Of a stretch of 39,977 nucleotides of DNA, positions 25,563 through 33,604 are shown in pieces. Under the pieces are notes generated by a model. That model was given only the letters and a program-made list of their open reading frames with translations, did no database searches and was not told the DNA's origin. Origin of the DNA: Solobacterium sp. (GTDB lineage: Bacteria; Bacillota_I; Bacilli_A; Erysipelotrichales; Erysipelotrichaceae). A program made the translations under genes and the position numbers. The stretch's first letter is position 1; each line of letters starts with the position of its first letter. The stretch lies in the NCBI GenBank assembly GCA_024698805.1, contig JAILQT010000048.1, forward strand, positions 1 to 39,977, given 5' to 3'.

Positions 25563-26363
25563 ATGTCTGTAAAACTTTCGAATTTTACGAATGAGGACCG
25601 TAAGGTCATTGCCCAGCTCGCAAACTTCAGTGTTCTGGAACATTATAAGGACCAGTCGGTAGCCCCCGGGAATGCCATGACGGAATACTTCATGGCTGAA
25701 ATGGGCGTCAGGAGAAGACAGCTTTTCGTTGACCTTGACGGCACAAATTCCCTGGTCACACAGGCCGGGGCCATGCAGTGGCTGATCGGCGACGTCAGCG
25801 CGACTACGGGTGTCAAAGGTGTCGGTGACCTCTTCGGGAAAATGGTAAAAGGTGCTGTTACGAAGGAATCCGCCATCAAGCCGGAATATGTCGGAACGGG
25901 ACGTATCGTACTGGAGCCTACATACAAGTACATCATCCTGCAGGATGTCGCGGAATGGGGCAGGGACGGGATGTCCATTGAAGACGGCATGTTCCTTGCG
26001 TGTGACGGCAGGGTCGAGCATAAGATCGCAGCACGTACGAACCTGTCATCCGCCATTGCGGGAGGGGAGGGCCTTTTTAACCTTTCCCTGCGCGGCAGGG
26101 GCATCGCAGCACTTGAAAGCAACGTTCCCGCTTCGGAACTGATCACAGCAGAACTGAATAATGATGTACTGAAGATCGACGGCAGTTTCGCGGTCTGCTG
26201 GTCGACATCCCTTCAGTTTACGGTAGAGAGATCTTCCAAGACCCTGATCGGCTCTGCTGTCAACGGGGAAGGCCTTGTCAATGTATTCAGGGGCACCGGG
26301 AAAGTCCTGCTCTCCCCGACAACGCCGTCAACAGCATCCCTGTTCAGGACGACGCATGATTAA
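25563..26363 (+). CDS. AIM24 family protein
   Basis: The 266-residue protein belongs to the AIM24/TIGR00266 family of beta-rich proteins with a tubby-like or double-beta-helix shape. It shows Gly-rich repeats such as AGAMQWLIGDV, GTGRIVLEP and GEGLFNLSLRGRG, and ends with an LVNVFRGTGKVLLSPT block typical of the family. Function is unknown in bacteria; the mitochondrial homologue helps maintain inner-membrane structure. No signal peptide. GGGAGG lies 6 nt before the ATG, and a TATACT about 30 nt upstream may be the -10. It is monocistronic, with a hairpin downstream. Confidence 0.88.
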   Translation: MSVKLSNFTNEDRKVIAQLANFSVLEHYKDQSVAPGNAMTEYFMAEMGVRRRQLFVDLDGTNSLVTQAGAMQWLIGDVSATTGVKGVGDLFGKMVKGAVTKESAIKPEYVGTGRIVLEPTYKYIILQDVAEWGRDGMSIEDGMFLACDGRVEHKIAARTNLSSAIAGGEGLFNLSLRGRGIAALESNVPASELITAELNNDVLKIDGSFAVCWSTSLQFTVERSSKTLIGSAVNGEGLVNVFRGTGKVLLSPTTPSTASLFRTTHD

Positions 26364-26399
26364 ACCGGTCAATACCGGAAAAGTGAATTGAACGTGCAC

Positions 26400-26426
26400 A
26401 AAGGAGACAGCAGCGCTGTCTCCTTT
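26400..26426. terminator. Hairpin between AIM24 and ChbG-like genes
   Basis: AAAGGAGACAGC-AGC-GCTGTCTCCTTT forms a 12-bp perfect stem. T-runs are only three long on both sides, so it could act weakly as a bidirectional terminator for the convergent genes. Confidence 0.5.
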
Positions 26427-26487
26427 GCCGTTAACAGTATGTGTTCAATGCTCATCCTGCGGCATCAGCAGCTGCAGGTCTGCCTTT

Positions 26488-27255
26488 TTAGTTCACATCC
26501 GCATATGTGACGAGTTCAACGTCATGGCAAAGCAGCCATTCTTTTACTGCAGGGTCACACAGCATCGTTACTTCCTTTGTACGGTTGACCGTAAGTGATG
26601 AATTATTCAGCAGATACTCATCGATATATCCGGGATGATATACCCCCACATTCGGCATATCCTCACGGGCATGATCCAGGATCCCGTCTTTCAGGCACAT
26701 AAACGGATCATAGTCAGGGGACATGGAGCCCATCGGCAGAACGAGGATCGGCTTTTTACGGAAAGACGCAGGTTTTCCGTCAAAGCGCATTTCCTGATAC
26801 GGAAGATCATATTTATCCGCAACGATCTCGAGTGCCTTAAAGAGATTCATACTCATTACAGCGTGTGCTTCAAAATATGCAGGCTCTCTGCCGGTCAGTT
26901 CCTTAAAGCGTTTATACTGCGCTTCGATCTCGATGACAGCCTCTTCAACGTTTACAAAGTCTTCATGATTTTTGAATGCCTCACGGTATTGCCTGCTGGA
27001 TCTGAATTCACCGTTTTCCTGCAGGAGTGACGGGATCTGTTCCGGATCGGCACAGGGCCTGCCCAGGCATACATTCGTATGCTGGCCGAGACAGACATCA
27101 TACCCTTTCAGAAGATCGGCTCCATGTCCGGCATACACCATGTTCGGCATTACGCCTGCGCTGCGTACCAGTCCGTCCTTAACAGATTTCAGAATACCGT
27201 AATTGACCGCTTCGCTGTATCCGATATCATCGGCCCGAATGATCAGCTGTTTCAT
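26488..27255 (-). CDS. ChbG/HpnK family carbohydrate deacetylase
   Basis: The 255-residue protein belongs to the YdjC/ChbG family, metal-dependent deacetylases of acetylated sugars such as chitooligosaccharides. The metal-binding and catalytic aspartates are D9 and D10 in IIRADDIGYSEAVNYG, with histidines in CLGQHTNVCLG and YFEAHAVMS, and GVYHPGYIDEYL near the end. It may deacetylate N-acetylglucosamine-containing disaccharides released from cell wall or diet. The ATG at 27255 has GGAGG 7 nt upstream; a TTG two codons earlier is in frame. TATAAT (minus strand) lies at 27282-27287. Monocistronic. Confidence 0.88.
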   Translation of the reverse strand: MKQLIIRADDIGYSEAVNYGILKSVKDGLVRSAGVMPNMVYAGHGADLLKGYDVCLGQHTNVCLGRPCADPEQIPSLLQENGEFRSSRQYREAFKNHEDFVNVEEAVIEIEAQYKRFKELTGREPAYFEAHAVMSMNLFKALEIVADKYDLPYQEMRFDGKPASFRKKPILVLPMGSMSPDYDPFMCLKDGILDHAREDMPNVGVYHPGYIDEYLLNNSSLTVNRTKEVTMLCDPAVKEWLLCHDVELVTYADVN

Positions 27256-27281
27256 GAACAAACCTCCTTTTTTTCACTAAG

Positions 27282-27287
27282 ATTATA
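27282..27287 (-). promoter_or_regulatory. -10 element of ChbG-like gene
   Basis: TATAAT on the minus strand, 27 nt before the ATG. The -35 is weak. Confidence 0.5.
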
Positions 27288-27319
27288 CCCTGCATCCTGC
27301 ATCGGTATACTGTTTTCCG

Positions 27320-27362
27320 CAAAAATAATACGGATCATACCATACTGATATGATCCGTATCC
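27320..27362 (-). terminator. Terminator of pfp
   Basis: ATACGGATCATA and TATGATCCGTAT form a 12-bp perfect stem with a 9-nt loop, followed on the minus strand by TATTTTTG. Confidence 0.88.
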
Positions 27363-27404
27363 CTTAATTCATGTTTCTGTGCCTTTCGGCGTATTCAGAA
27401 TGGA

Positions 27405-29066
27405 TTATTCGCCTTTTTCGAGTGCGAGTGTCCTTGTTGTGAGATCGCATACGGAAGCAGGTCCGTAGTACTGGATCGCGCCCGGATATGTATATGCTGT
27501 CTCTTCAGCCCACTCAGCTCTGTGTGCTTCGAAGTATTTGAACGGTTTGCCGTCGAGTTCAACGAGGGCCTTTCTGATAACAGGCTTGTCCTCGCCGTGT
27601 CTTCTTTCCATGTTCATCATCTTTGTGATGGGCATACCGCCGGCGACCCATTCTTCTGCCGGTTTGGACAGGTTGGAGATCTTGGAGAGATATCCGTTAT
27701 ATCCGTACTGGATCAGCATGAATGCATTGTAGCCGAGGGAATAGCAGTAGTCCGCGTCGAAGTTGGACGGGAATGCACATCTGCCTTCATAACCGAAGAA
27801 GTGGTGCAGAGGGCTGAACTTGCCGTTGTATGTGCCTGCTTCTTTTCTTTCAGCGAGCTTCGCCGCAACAAGCGCGGAGAACAGTTTTTCGGATTCGATC
27901 AGGGATACCTGTACGTTTCCGTGAGGGTCTCTCTCGAGGAAGAGCTGCTGCTGGATCGTCTGCGGCAGGATCGCGAATACATCCATGGATTCCTTTGTCA
28001 GGCCCTTTTCGATGAATGCATACTTGTCAGCCCAGGACGGCAGGGCATTGAATTCATCAGCCTTTGCGCCTGCGAGCAGTTCATTGATCTCATCGATCAG
28101 TACGCGGAATTCAGGAACGAATTCAACAACGCCTTCAGGGATGATCGCAACACCGAAGTTCATTCCCTTCGCTGCTCTCTTTGCGACGGAATCCGCAATG
28201 TTGTCAGCCAGTTCGGACAGGGACATCTTCTTCGCTGCGACTTCTTCGGAGATCAGGCAGATGTTCGGCTGTGTCTCAAGTGCGCATTCAAGAGCGACGT
28301 GGGAAGCGGAACGACCCATGACCTTTACGAAGTGCCAGTATTTCTTAGCGGAGTTAGCGTCTCTTTCGATGTTTCCGATCAGTTCGCTGTATGTCTTTGT
28401 AGCTGTGTCGAAACCGAATGAGCATTCGATATCCTCGTTCTTGAGGTCGCCGTCGATCGTCTTCGGGCAGCCGATGACCTGGACGCCTGTGTTGTTCGCT
28501 GCGAAGTATTCAGCCAGGACGCCTGCGTTTGTATTGGAGTCGTCGCCGCCGATGATAACGATCGCTGTGATGCCGTGCTTCTTGCAGACTTCAGCTGCTA
28601 CTGCAAACTGCTGTTCTGTCTCGAGCTTTGTCCTGCCGGAACCGATGATATCGAATCCGCCTGTGTTTCTGTACTGGTCGATGTATTCATCATCGAAAAC
28701 CAGATAATCATCTTCGATGAGTCCGCTCGGGCCGTTCTTGAAACCGAACAGTTCATTCTCGGGATTTGTAGCCTTCAATGCGTCATAGAGACCGCAGACA
28801 ACGTTGTGTCCGCCGGGTGCCTGACCGCCGGAGAGGATAACACCGACGACCTGTTTTTTTGCCTCGGATGTATTCTGGCCCTTCTGGAATGTGATCTCAT
28901 TTTTGCCGTATGTGTTCGGGAACAGTGCCTGGATCTTTTCCTGGTCAGCTACGCTCTGTGTAGGCTCGCCTTCCTTAACGCAGATCTCTGCGATACCGCC
29001 CCTCAGCATGCCGGGAAGTTTCGGATTATACTGCAGTCTTTCAATCTGAAGTGGTGAAATTTTCAT
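27405..29066 (-). CDS. pfp: Pyrophosphate-dependent 6-phosphofructokinase
   Basis: The 553-residue enzyme phosphorylates fructose 6-phosphate reversibly with PPi instead of ATP. The long form (about 550 aa) is typical of plant-like and many anaerobe PPi-PFKs. Diagnostic residues: [17 protein letters not shown] (residues 73-89), [11 protein letters not shown] with the PPi-type GGDD (G173-D176), and [10 protein letters not shown] with K202, both of which select PPi over [17 protein letters not shown] binds substrate. AAGGAG precedes the ATG. A perfect palindrome (29092-29109) lies just upstream. With a soluble inorganic pyrophosphatase encoded 4 kb away, the cell both uses and destroys PPi. Confidence 0.95.
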   Translation of the reverse strand: MKISPLQIERLQYNPKLPGMLRGGIAEICVKEGEPTQSVADQEKIQALFPNTYGKNEITFQKGQNTSEAKKQVVGVILSGGQAPGGHNVVCGLYDALKATNPENELFGFKNGPSGLIEDDYLVFDDEYIDQYRNTGGFDIIGSGRTKLETEQQFAVAAEVCKKHGITAIVIIGGDDSNTNAGVLAEYFAANNTGVQVIGCPKTIDGDLKNEDIECSFGFDTATKTYSELIGNIERDANSAKKYWHFVKVMGRSASHVALECALETQPNICLISEEVAAKKMSLSELADNIADSVAKRAAKGMNFGVAIIPEGVVEFVPEFRVLIDEINELLAGAKADEFNALPSWADKYAFIEKGLTKESMDVFAILPQTIQQQLFLERDPHGNVQVSLIESEKLFSALVAAKLAERKEAGTYNGKFSPLHHFFGYEGRCAFPSNFDADYCYSLGYNAFMLIQYGYNGYLSKISNLSKPAEEWVAGGMPITKMMNMERRHGEDKPVIRKALVELDGKPFKYFEAHRAEWAEETAYTYPGAIQYYGPASVCDLTTRTLALEKGE

Positions 29067-29091
29067 TTGATCTACTCCTTTATCTGTTATT

Positions 29092-29109
29092 AAAATGATA
29101 AATCATTTT
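29092..29109. promoter_or_regulatory. Palindrome upstream of pfp, candidate operator
   Basis: AAAATGATAAATCATTTT is a perfect 18-bp palindrome about 26 nt before the pfp ATG, on AT-rich DNA. It is not a terminator (no T tract placed for one) and does not match a cre site. Confidence 0.5.
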
Positions 29110-29246
29110 GGCTTTAAATTAAATACCTTTGCGGTTCATTCCGCCTGTTCGTATCCTGCGGTCCGAAAAGCCTTACGCATATTTTCATAAATCCCCAAAA
29201 ATGCATTCACTGCGGAAGAATACAGTGCATTCTTTACGAATCTGTA

Positions 29247-29275
29247 TGAACAGAGAGGACATCTTTTTATATAAT
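29247..29275 (+). promoter_or_regulatory. Promoter of MBL-fold hydrolase gene
   Basis: TGAACA (29247-29252), 17-nt spacer, TATAAT (29270-29275), 54 nt before the ATG. Confidence 0.55.
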
Positions 29276-29329
29276 TATTTCAGAAGTCATATTTATCCGG
29301 TGCGGAATGCACAGCAGAAAGGCGTATAT

Positions 29330-30964
29330 ATGAAATTATATTTTATCGGTGCCGACCATGAGGTGACCGGAAGCTGTCATGTGATCGAAGCAAACGGGAA
29401 ATACATCATGCTGGACTGCGGTATGGAACAGGGAAAAGATACCTACGTCAATGAGGATCTTCCTGTCGCCGCTTCCGAGATCAGCGCAGTACTGCTTTCC
29501 CATGCGCATATCGACCACTCCGGTCTGCTGCCCCGGCTGGTGCGGGACGGGTTCCGCGGTGCGATCTGGTGTACAGATGTCACAAAACAGCTGTGTGAGA
29601 TCATGCTGAGGGATTCCGCGCATATCCAGGAAGCCGAAGCGGAATGGGCAAGCCGGAAAGCAAAAAGAAAAGGAAAAAAACAGATCCGCCCTTTATATAC
29701 AGTCAGGGATGCGGAATACGCAATGCAGTATTTCGAGACCGTTTCATACGGGGAAACGTTTGAACCGGCCGAAGGCGTCAGCGCCAGATACGAGGACGCC
29801 GGGCATATCCTGGGAAGTGCGGTCATCTATCTGACCCTGCAGGAAGACGGGCAGACAAAGACGCTGGCCTATACAGGCGATCTCGGAAATACCGGCATGC
29901 CGATCGTCAATGACCCTTCGCCGAGGGAATCAACGGATTATGTAATTACGGAAAGCACCTACGGTGACCGGACCCATGAAAAGACAGAGAATCCGATCCG
30001 GCAGCTTGCGGCTATCATGAACCGGACGTTTGCAAGAGGCGGCAATGTGGTCATTCCTGCCTTTGCCGTAGGCAGGACACAGGAGATCCTGTATTTCATC
30101 CGTGAGATCCTGGAAAACGATATGGTCTCCTATACGGATTTCGATGTCTATCTGGACAGCCCCCTGGCAGAAGAAGCGACGGCGATCTTTGCCGAAAACA
30201 CCTTCGGTTACTATGACGAAGACGCCATGAGGATCATCCGGGAAGGAGGCCAGCCGCTTGTCTTCCCCAATCTGAAAATGGTCATCGACGCGGAAGATTC
30301 AAAAATGCTCAATACAGTAACGAAGCCTTCCGTGATCATCTCGGCAGCGGGCATGTGCACGAGCGGGCGCATCAAGCATCATCTGAAGCACAACCTGTGG
30401 CGGTCGGAATGCACGATCGCCTTTGCCGGTTATCAGGCGGAAGGGACACTGGGCAGGGAACTGGCCGACGGGGAGAAGGATGTCACGATCTTCCAGGAAG
30501 ACATCCATGTGGCAGCGGAGATCGTACAGCTGCAGGATGTCAGCGCCCATGCGGACCGTGACGGCCTTGTCCGCTGGCTGACGGACAATCCGCAAAGACC
30601 GGACCATGTATTTGTCGTTCACGGGGAGGATGCGGTCGCTTCCGCTTATGCCGGCCTGCTGGGCACATCGTACGGTTATGATGCCTCCGCACCTTATACA
30701 GGCCATGTATTCGACCTGCTGCATAACAGGTATCTGAATACGGAAGAACCTGAACGGGCCCTGAACGGGGAGGAAAAGAAAGAGGTGATCCGGCAGGACC
30801 GTAATGAGGAGCAGGATGTCTGCACCCGGAACAGGTATTTTAACGAACTGATGGAGAAAGGCAGGAAGCTGATCCGCCTCATCGAAAAGAGAAAGGACGC
30901 AAAGAACAGCGAACTGAAGAAGTTCCTCAAGGAGATCGACAGGCTGATCGACAGATGGGACTGA
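29330..30964 (+). CDS. MBL-fold beta-CASP metallo-hydrolase (RNA-processing type)
   Basis: The 544-residue protein is a metallo-beta-lactamase-fold hydrolase with the beta-CASP and RMMBL modules of CPSF73-like nucleases. Metal ligands: H58, H60, D62 and H63 in SHAHIDHSGL, the AGHILGSA histidine, and D in YTGDLGNTG. NVVIPAFAVGRTQEIL and ISAAGMCTSGRIKHHLK are beta-CASP blocks; FVVHGEDA is the C-terminal histidine motif. It probably cleaves RNA in the cytosol. A Lys/Glu-rich helical tail (about residues 500-544) is extra. The start at 29330 follows AAAGGCG and begins exactly at the conserved MKLYFIGA; the frame is open 67 codons further, but that stretch carries the promoter. Confidence 0.91.
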   Translation: MKLYFIGADHEVTGSCHVIEANGKYIMLDCGMEQGKDTYVNEDLPVAASEISAVLLSHAHIDHSGLLPRLVRDGFRGAIWCTDVTKQLCEIMLRDSAHIQEAEAEWASRKAKRKGKKQIRPLYTVRDAEYAMQYFETVSYGETFEPAEGVSARYEDAGHILGSAVIYLTLQEDGQTKTLAYTGDLGNTGMPIVNDPSPRESTDYVITESTYGDRTHEKTENPIRQLAAIMNRTFARGGNVVIPAFAVGRTQEILYFIREILENDMVSYTDFDVYLDSPLAEEATAIFAENTFGYYDEDAMRIIREGGQPLVFPNLKMVIDAEDSKMLNTVTKPSVIISAAGMCTSGRIKHHLKHNLWRSECTIAFAGYQAEGTLGRELADGEKDVTIFQEDIHVAAEIVQLQDVSAHADRDGLVRWLTDNPQRPDHVFVVHGEDAVASAYAGLLGTSYGYDASAPYTGHVFDLLHNRYLNTEEPERALNGEEKKEVIRQDRNEEQDVCTRNRYFNELMEKGRKLIRLIEKRKDAKNSELKKFLKEIDRLIDRWD

Positions 30965-30984
30965 AAAACAGATAAACAAAAGAA

Positions 30985-31012
30985 GACGCAGGGCTGGAAG
31001 CTCTGCGTTTTA
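30985..31012. terminator. Terminator between convergent MBL and CD0519-type genes
   Basis: ACGCAGGGCT-GGA-AGCTCTGCGT forms a 10-bp stem, followed by TTT on the plus strand and CTTCTTTTG on the minus strand, so it may serve both genes. Confidence 0.65.
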
Positions 31013-31024
31013 CAGATGCCGATG

Positions 31025-32206
31025 TCAGAACAGTGTAAACAGCACATACAGCCAGTGGGCAGCTATGCCTGCACACAGCCCTCCCGCCGTATGGCTAAGG
31101 ATCGCTTTGCCGATGAGGGGCTTGCAGTTAAGGGAATCCATCATGGATGCGTGCGTGCTGAGATAGCCGCTCCAGCACATGCACATAGCGGTAAACACAG
31201 CAATATCCGAAGGATCCGCCAGTGATTTCCTGACCAGTGTCTGGGTCATCGACAGCGCTGCACCCGCTGCACCGAGCGCCGTTACGGGAATACCGATCGC
31301 TTCGGGCGACGAGAAGCCGAACAGCGGCTTCAGGATGAAATCGATCTTCGAAGCCAGATACGGCAGGAGCCGGATCCCCTCGTAAGCCGCGCCTGTGTAT
31401 TCGCCGGACGCGGACGGTCCGTCGATCAGCATCATTACGATCGTACAGATGACAAGCACGCCGGGGACGATGCTGATACCCATTCTGACACCCGCCTTGC
31501 CGCCGTCAAGGATGGAAGACATGATGCGGCTCCCGATGCCGCCGTGGCGTACAGGACGCATGTTTTCCGGTACAGGTGATTCTCCTTCGCCGATGAATTC
31601 CTCATCTGCTTCTTCTCCGTAATACTTCTTTGTAAATACCAGCATGATCCTCGTGCTGACGACGCTTCCGATCACTGCCCCGAGCAGCCCGATCAGCACA
31701 GCCGCGCCGAGCGACCTGCCCATCAGCGGGGAAAGACTGTACATATACGTACAGACGATCATGCCCATGCCGAAAGCCGTTCCGAGATTCGTCAGTGCCG
31801 GGAACTGGTATTTCCTGAAATACCTTCGGAACCGCCGGTCCTCCGTCAGTGTCAGGATCGCAGGATTATCCGACAGGAATGTCGTAACTACCCCCAGCGC
31901 TGCAGCCCCGGGCATCCGGAAGACCGGGCGCATCAGCGGCTGAAGCAGTTTGTTCGCCAGGGACACAAAGCCGAACTCCGCCAGCAGCGAAGACACCGCG
32001 CCCATCATCACGCAGACCGCTGTGATATACAGGACCGTATCGATCAGCAGCCGGTAAGCTGTGTTCATGACCGTATTGATCGTATTGGCAAGTCCCATCC
32101 TGCTCGCGAAAAGCGCAAAAAAAGCAATGAATACGAGCGGAAAGACAAATGTCTCCGTACATAGTTCCTTCACATACGAACCGGTATTATCATTTTCTTT
32201 TTCCAT
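31025..32206 (-). CDS. CD0519/CD1768-type membrane protein with nucleoside-recognition (Gate) domains
   Basis: The 393-residue protein has about nine membrane helices. GVVTTFLSDNPAIL near residue 105 and GTAFGMGMIVCTYMYSL are typical of the nucleoside-recognition or Gate superfamily, and ALGAAGAALSMTQTLV near residue 315 mirrors it in the second half. NCBI uses the label CD0519/CD1768 family for close relatives. The substrate is unknown; Gate proteins include nucleoside transporters and sporulation proteins. A GGGGAGGG element lies 5 nt before the ATG at 32206, supporting this start over an in-frame ATG nine codons upstream. It is monocistronic and convergent with the MBL-fold gene. Confidence 0.78.
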   Translation of the reverse strand: MEKENDNTGSYVKELCTETFVFPLVFIAFFALFASRMGLANTINTVMNTAYRLLIDTVLYITAVCVMMGAVSSLLAEFGFVSLANKLLQPLMRPVFRMPGAAALGVVTTFLSDNPAILTLTEDRRFRRYFRKYQFPALTNLGTAFGMGMIVCTYMYSLSPLMGRSLGAAVLIGLLGAVIGSVVSTRIMLVFTKKYYGEEADEEFIGEGESPVPENMRPVRHGGIGSRIMSSILDGGKAGVRMGISIVPGVLVICTIVMMLIDGPSASGEYTGAAYEGIRLLPYLASKIDFILKPLFGFSSPEAIGIPVTALGAAGAALSMTQTLVRKSLADPSDIAVFTAMCMCWSGYLSTHASMMDSLNCKPLIGKAILSHTAGGLCAGIAAHWLYVLFTLF

Positions 32207-32278
32207 GTAATCCCTCCCCCGCGGATCATCCATGAATATATTATTTCATACTGCATATGTTTGAAACAGTTTGATGCT

Positions 32279-32749
32279 TCAACTGTACAGGGAGACCTTC
32301 ATATCCTCGTAAGTCTTCATGAGAAGGTCGTATACATACATGTTCGGACTGCCCGTTTCGAAATATGCGCTGCTGTCCCCTCCGAGCATTTTCACCGCAA
32401 AAGCCGCAACTGCCCTGGAGCGCGACTGACCGGCATAGCAGTGGATCAGCAGCGTATCGCAGTCCCTGTTCCTGTCGATAAAGCGGATGATACTCCCTGC
32501 CATATCCGCATCGAAAAGGACTGCTGTCTCAACCGGCATGATGATGTCATCGAAATACAGTGTCAGCACGTCCCTGCAGCACCGGTTCTTACGGAAAACG
32601 AAACCGAAGCCTTCCGTATGCGTATCCTGGATGGAGATGACCGCATAGGTGTCCGACCTGGATGCCATTTCCTCCAGCCCGCTGGGATAATAATGATCCA
32701 TGACATAATCAAACGCTTCAAATACAGGTTTCAGCAGTACCCTCTTCAT
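32279..32749 (-). CDS. Dual-specificity/tyrosine phosphatase family protein
   Basis: The 156-residue protein has the cysteine phosphatase signature LIHCYAGQSRSRAVAAF, with nucleophile C104, arginine R110 (C-x5-R) and H103. LTLYFDDI (D67/D68) supplies the general acid. Spacing and size match small bacterial dual-specificity-like phosphatases, which dephosphorylate tyrosine or serine/threonine, or small phosphorylated molecules. It is cytosolic. GGAGG lies 6 nt before the ATG at 32749; an ATG seven codons upstream lacks a site. It sits between the CD0519-type gene and ppa, with the ppa terminator separating it from the latter, so it has its own promoter. Confidence 0.85.
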   Translation of the reverse strand: MKRVLLKPVFEAFDYVMDHYYPSGLEEMASRSDTYAVISIQDTHTEGFGFVFRKNRCCRDVLTLYFDDIIMPVETAVLFDADMAGSIIRFIDRNRDCDTLLIHCYAGQSRSRAVAAFAVKMLGGDSSAYFETGSPNMYVYDLLMKTYEDMKVSLYS

Positions 32750-32832
32750 CCGTTTCCTCCGTGTATACATACTTAATACCGCAGGATGCGGGAAAATATA
32801 AGAATTGTATTTTTGCGGAAATATGCAGGTCG

Positions 32833-32863
32833 GAAAAAAGCCCGGACATTCCTGCCCGGACTC
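32833..32863 (-). terminator. Terminator of ppa
   Basis: On the minus strand AGTCCGGGC and GTCCGGGCT pair as a 9-bp stem with two G-U wobbles, followed by six T. Confidence 0.82.
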
Positions 32864-32869
32864 CCTGGA

Positions 32870-33376
32870 TTATTCGTTTTCCTTCGCCTGTGCGTCCAGA
32901 TATGCCTGCCTGCATTCCTCGATGATCTTCTTTGCGGACCGGCGGTGATGATAGCCGTCCGTTTCAACTTTCACCCCCTGCAGGACCTTGTAGTTCTGGA
33001 AGAAGTTCTCGATCTCCTCCAGTTCAAATGCCGGAAGGTCTTTCAGCCGGTAGACGTTGTCATAACGCGGGTCGCAGTCAACGACGGAGATCAGTTTATA
33101 ATCCAGCTTCCCGTCATCGATCATGGTCAGATATCCCAGCACCCTGGCAGGGACGATGCAGCCGGGGAATGTCGGATCCTTGCAGATCACAAGGATATCG
33201 AGCGGATCCCCGTCCGGCGCAAGTGTATTTTCAATGATGCCGTATTCCGTAGGATAAGTCATTGCGGAATACAGGACGCGGTCAAGATGGATCCTCCCTG
33301 TCTCATGATCCACCTCGTATTTGTTTCTCGAGTTCAGGGGGATCTCGATCAGTGCATCAACTACGATTTTTTCCAT
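32870..33376 (-). CDS. ppa: Soluble inorganic pyrophosphatase, family I
   Basis: The 168-residue enzyme hydrolyses PPi to phosphate with Mg2+. Family I signature: LIEIPLNSRNKYEVDHETG, YPTEYGIIENTLAPDGDPLDILV with the catalytic DGDPLD aspartates, and LKDLPAFELEEIENFFQNYK near the end. It is cytosolic. AAGGAG precedes the ATG. The possible promoter is TTGCCG-16-TATATA at 33454-33481, giving a leader of about 70 nt with a small CAGGG-CCCTG hairpin. No fluoride riboswitch was found. Confidence 0.96.
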   Translation of the reverse strand: MEKIVVDALIEIPLNSRNKYEVDHETGRIHLDRVLYSAMTYPTEYGIIENTLAPDGDPLDILVICKDPTFPGCIVPARVLGYLTMIDDGKLDYKLISVVDCDPRYDNVYRLKDLPAFELEEIENFFQNYKVLQGVKVETDGYHHRRSAKKIIEECRQAYLDAQAKENE

Positions 33377-33453
33377 ACATACTCCTTTTTATATGCTGAT
33401 GATAATAAACATGTACAGGGATCACGCCCTGCCGTCTTTCGGACTGTTTTTCT

Positions 33454-33481
33454 TATATAAATAATATCGTAAATGCGGCAA
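33454..33481 (-). promoter_or_regulatory. Possible ppa promoter
   Basis: TTGCCG (33476-33481), 16-nt spacer, TATATA (33454-33459) on the minus strand. Confidence 0.35.
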
Positions 33482-33547
33482 AAACCGGAAACAGAATGAT
33501 CTGTGCAACGTATTTTCCCGGATTTCCTGCGTATCATATCTTTATTT

Positions 33548-33562
33548 AGTCAAATTATGACT
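33548..33562. promoter_or_regulatory. Inverted repeat upstream of ROK-like gene, candidate autoregulatory site
   Basis: AGTCA-AATTA-TGACT lies 8 nt before the -35 of the ROK-like gene. Confidence 0.4.
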
Positions 33563-33569
33563 TTTTTTA

Positions 33570-33598
33570 TTGACGGCAGCAGTGTGTTTCATTAAGAT
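33570..33598 (+). promoter_or_regulatory. Promoter of ROK-MATE operon
   Basis: TTGACG (33570-33575), 17-nt spacer, TAAGAT (33593-33598). The ATG begins 6 nt after the -10, so the transcript should start at the start codon. Confidence 0.6.
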
Positions 33599-33604
33599 AT
33601 ATGC

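Noticed and set aside
27522-28421. Plus-strand open frame (299 codons) opposite pfp
   Set aside because: Antisense shadow rich in Phe, Val and Cys, without a start signal.
29129-29329. 67-codon N-terminal extension of the MBL-fold hydrolase
   Set aside because: It has no ribosome binding site, contains the promoter TATAAT, and the conserved fold begins at the ATG at 29330.
33377-33480. Fluoride riboswitch upstream of ppa
   Set aside because: Such riboswitches are common before related genes, but the conserved GGxGAUGG and UGAUG elements are not present.
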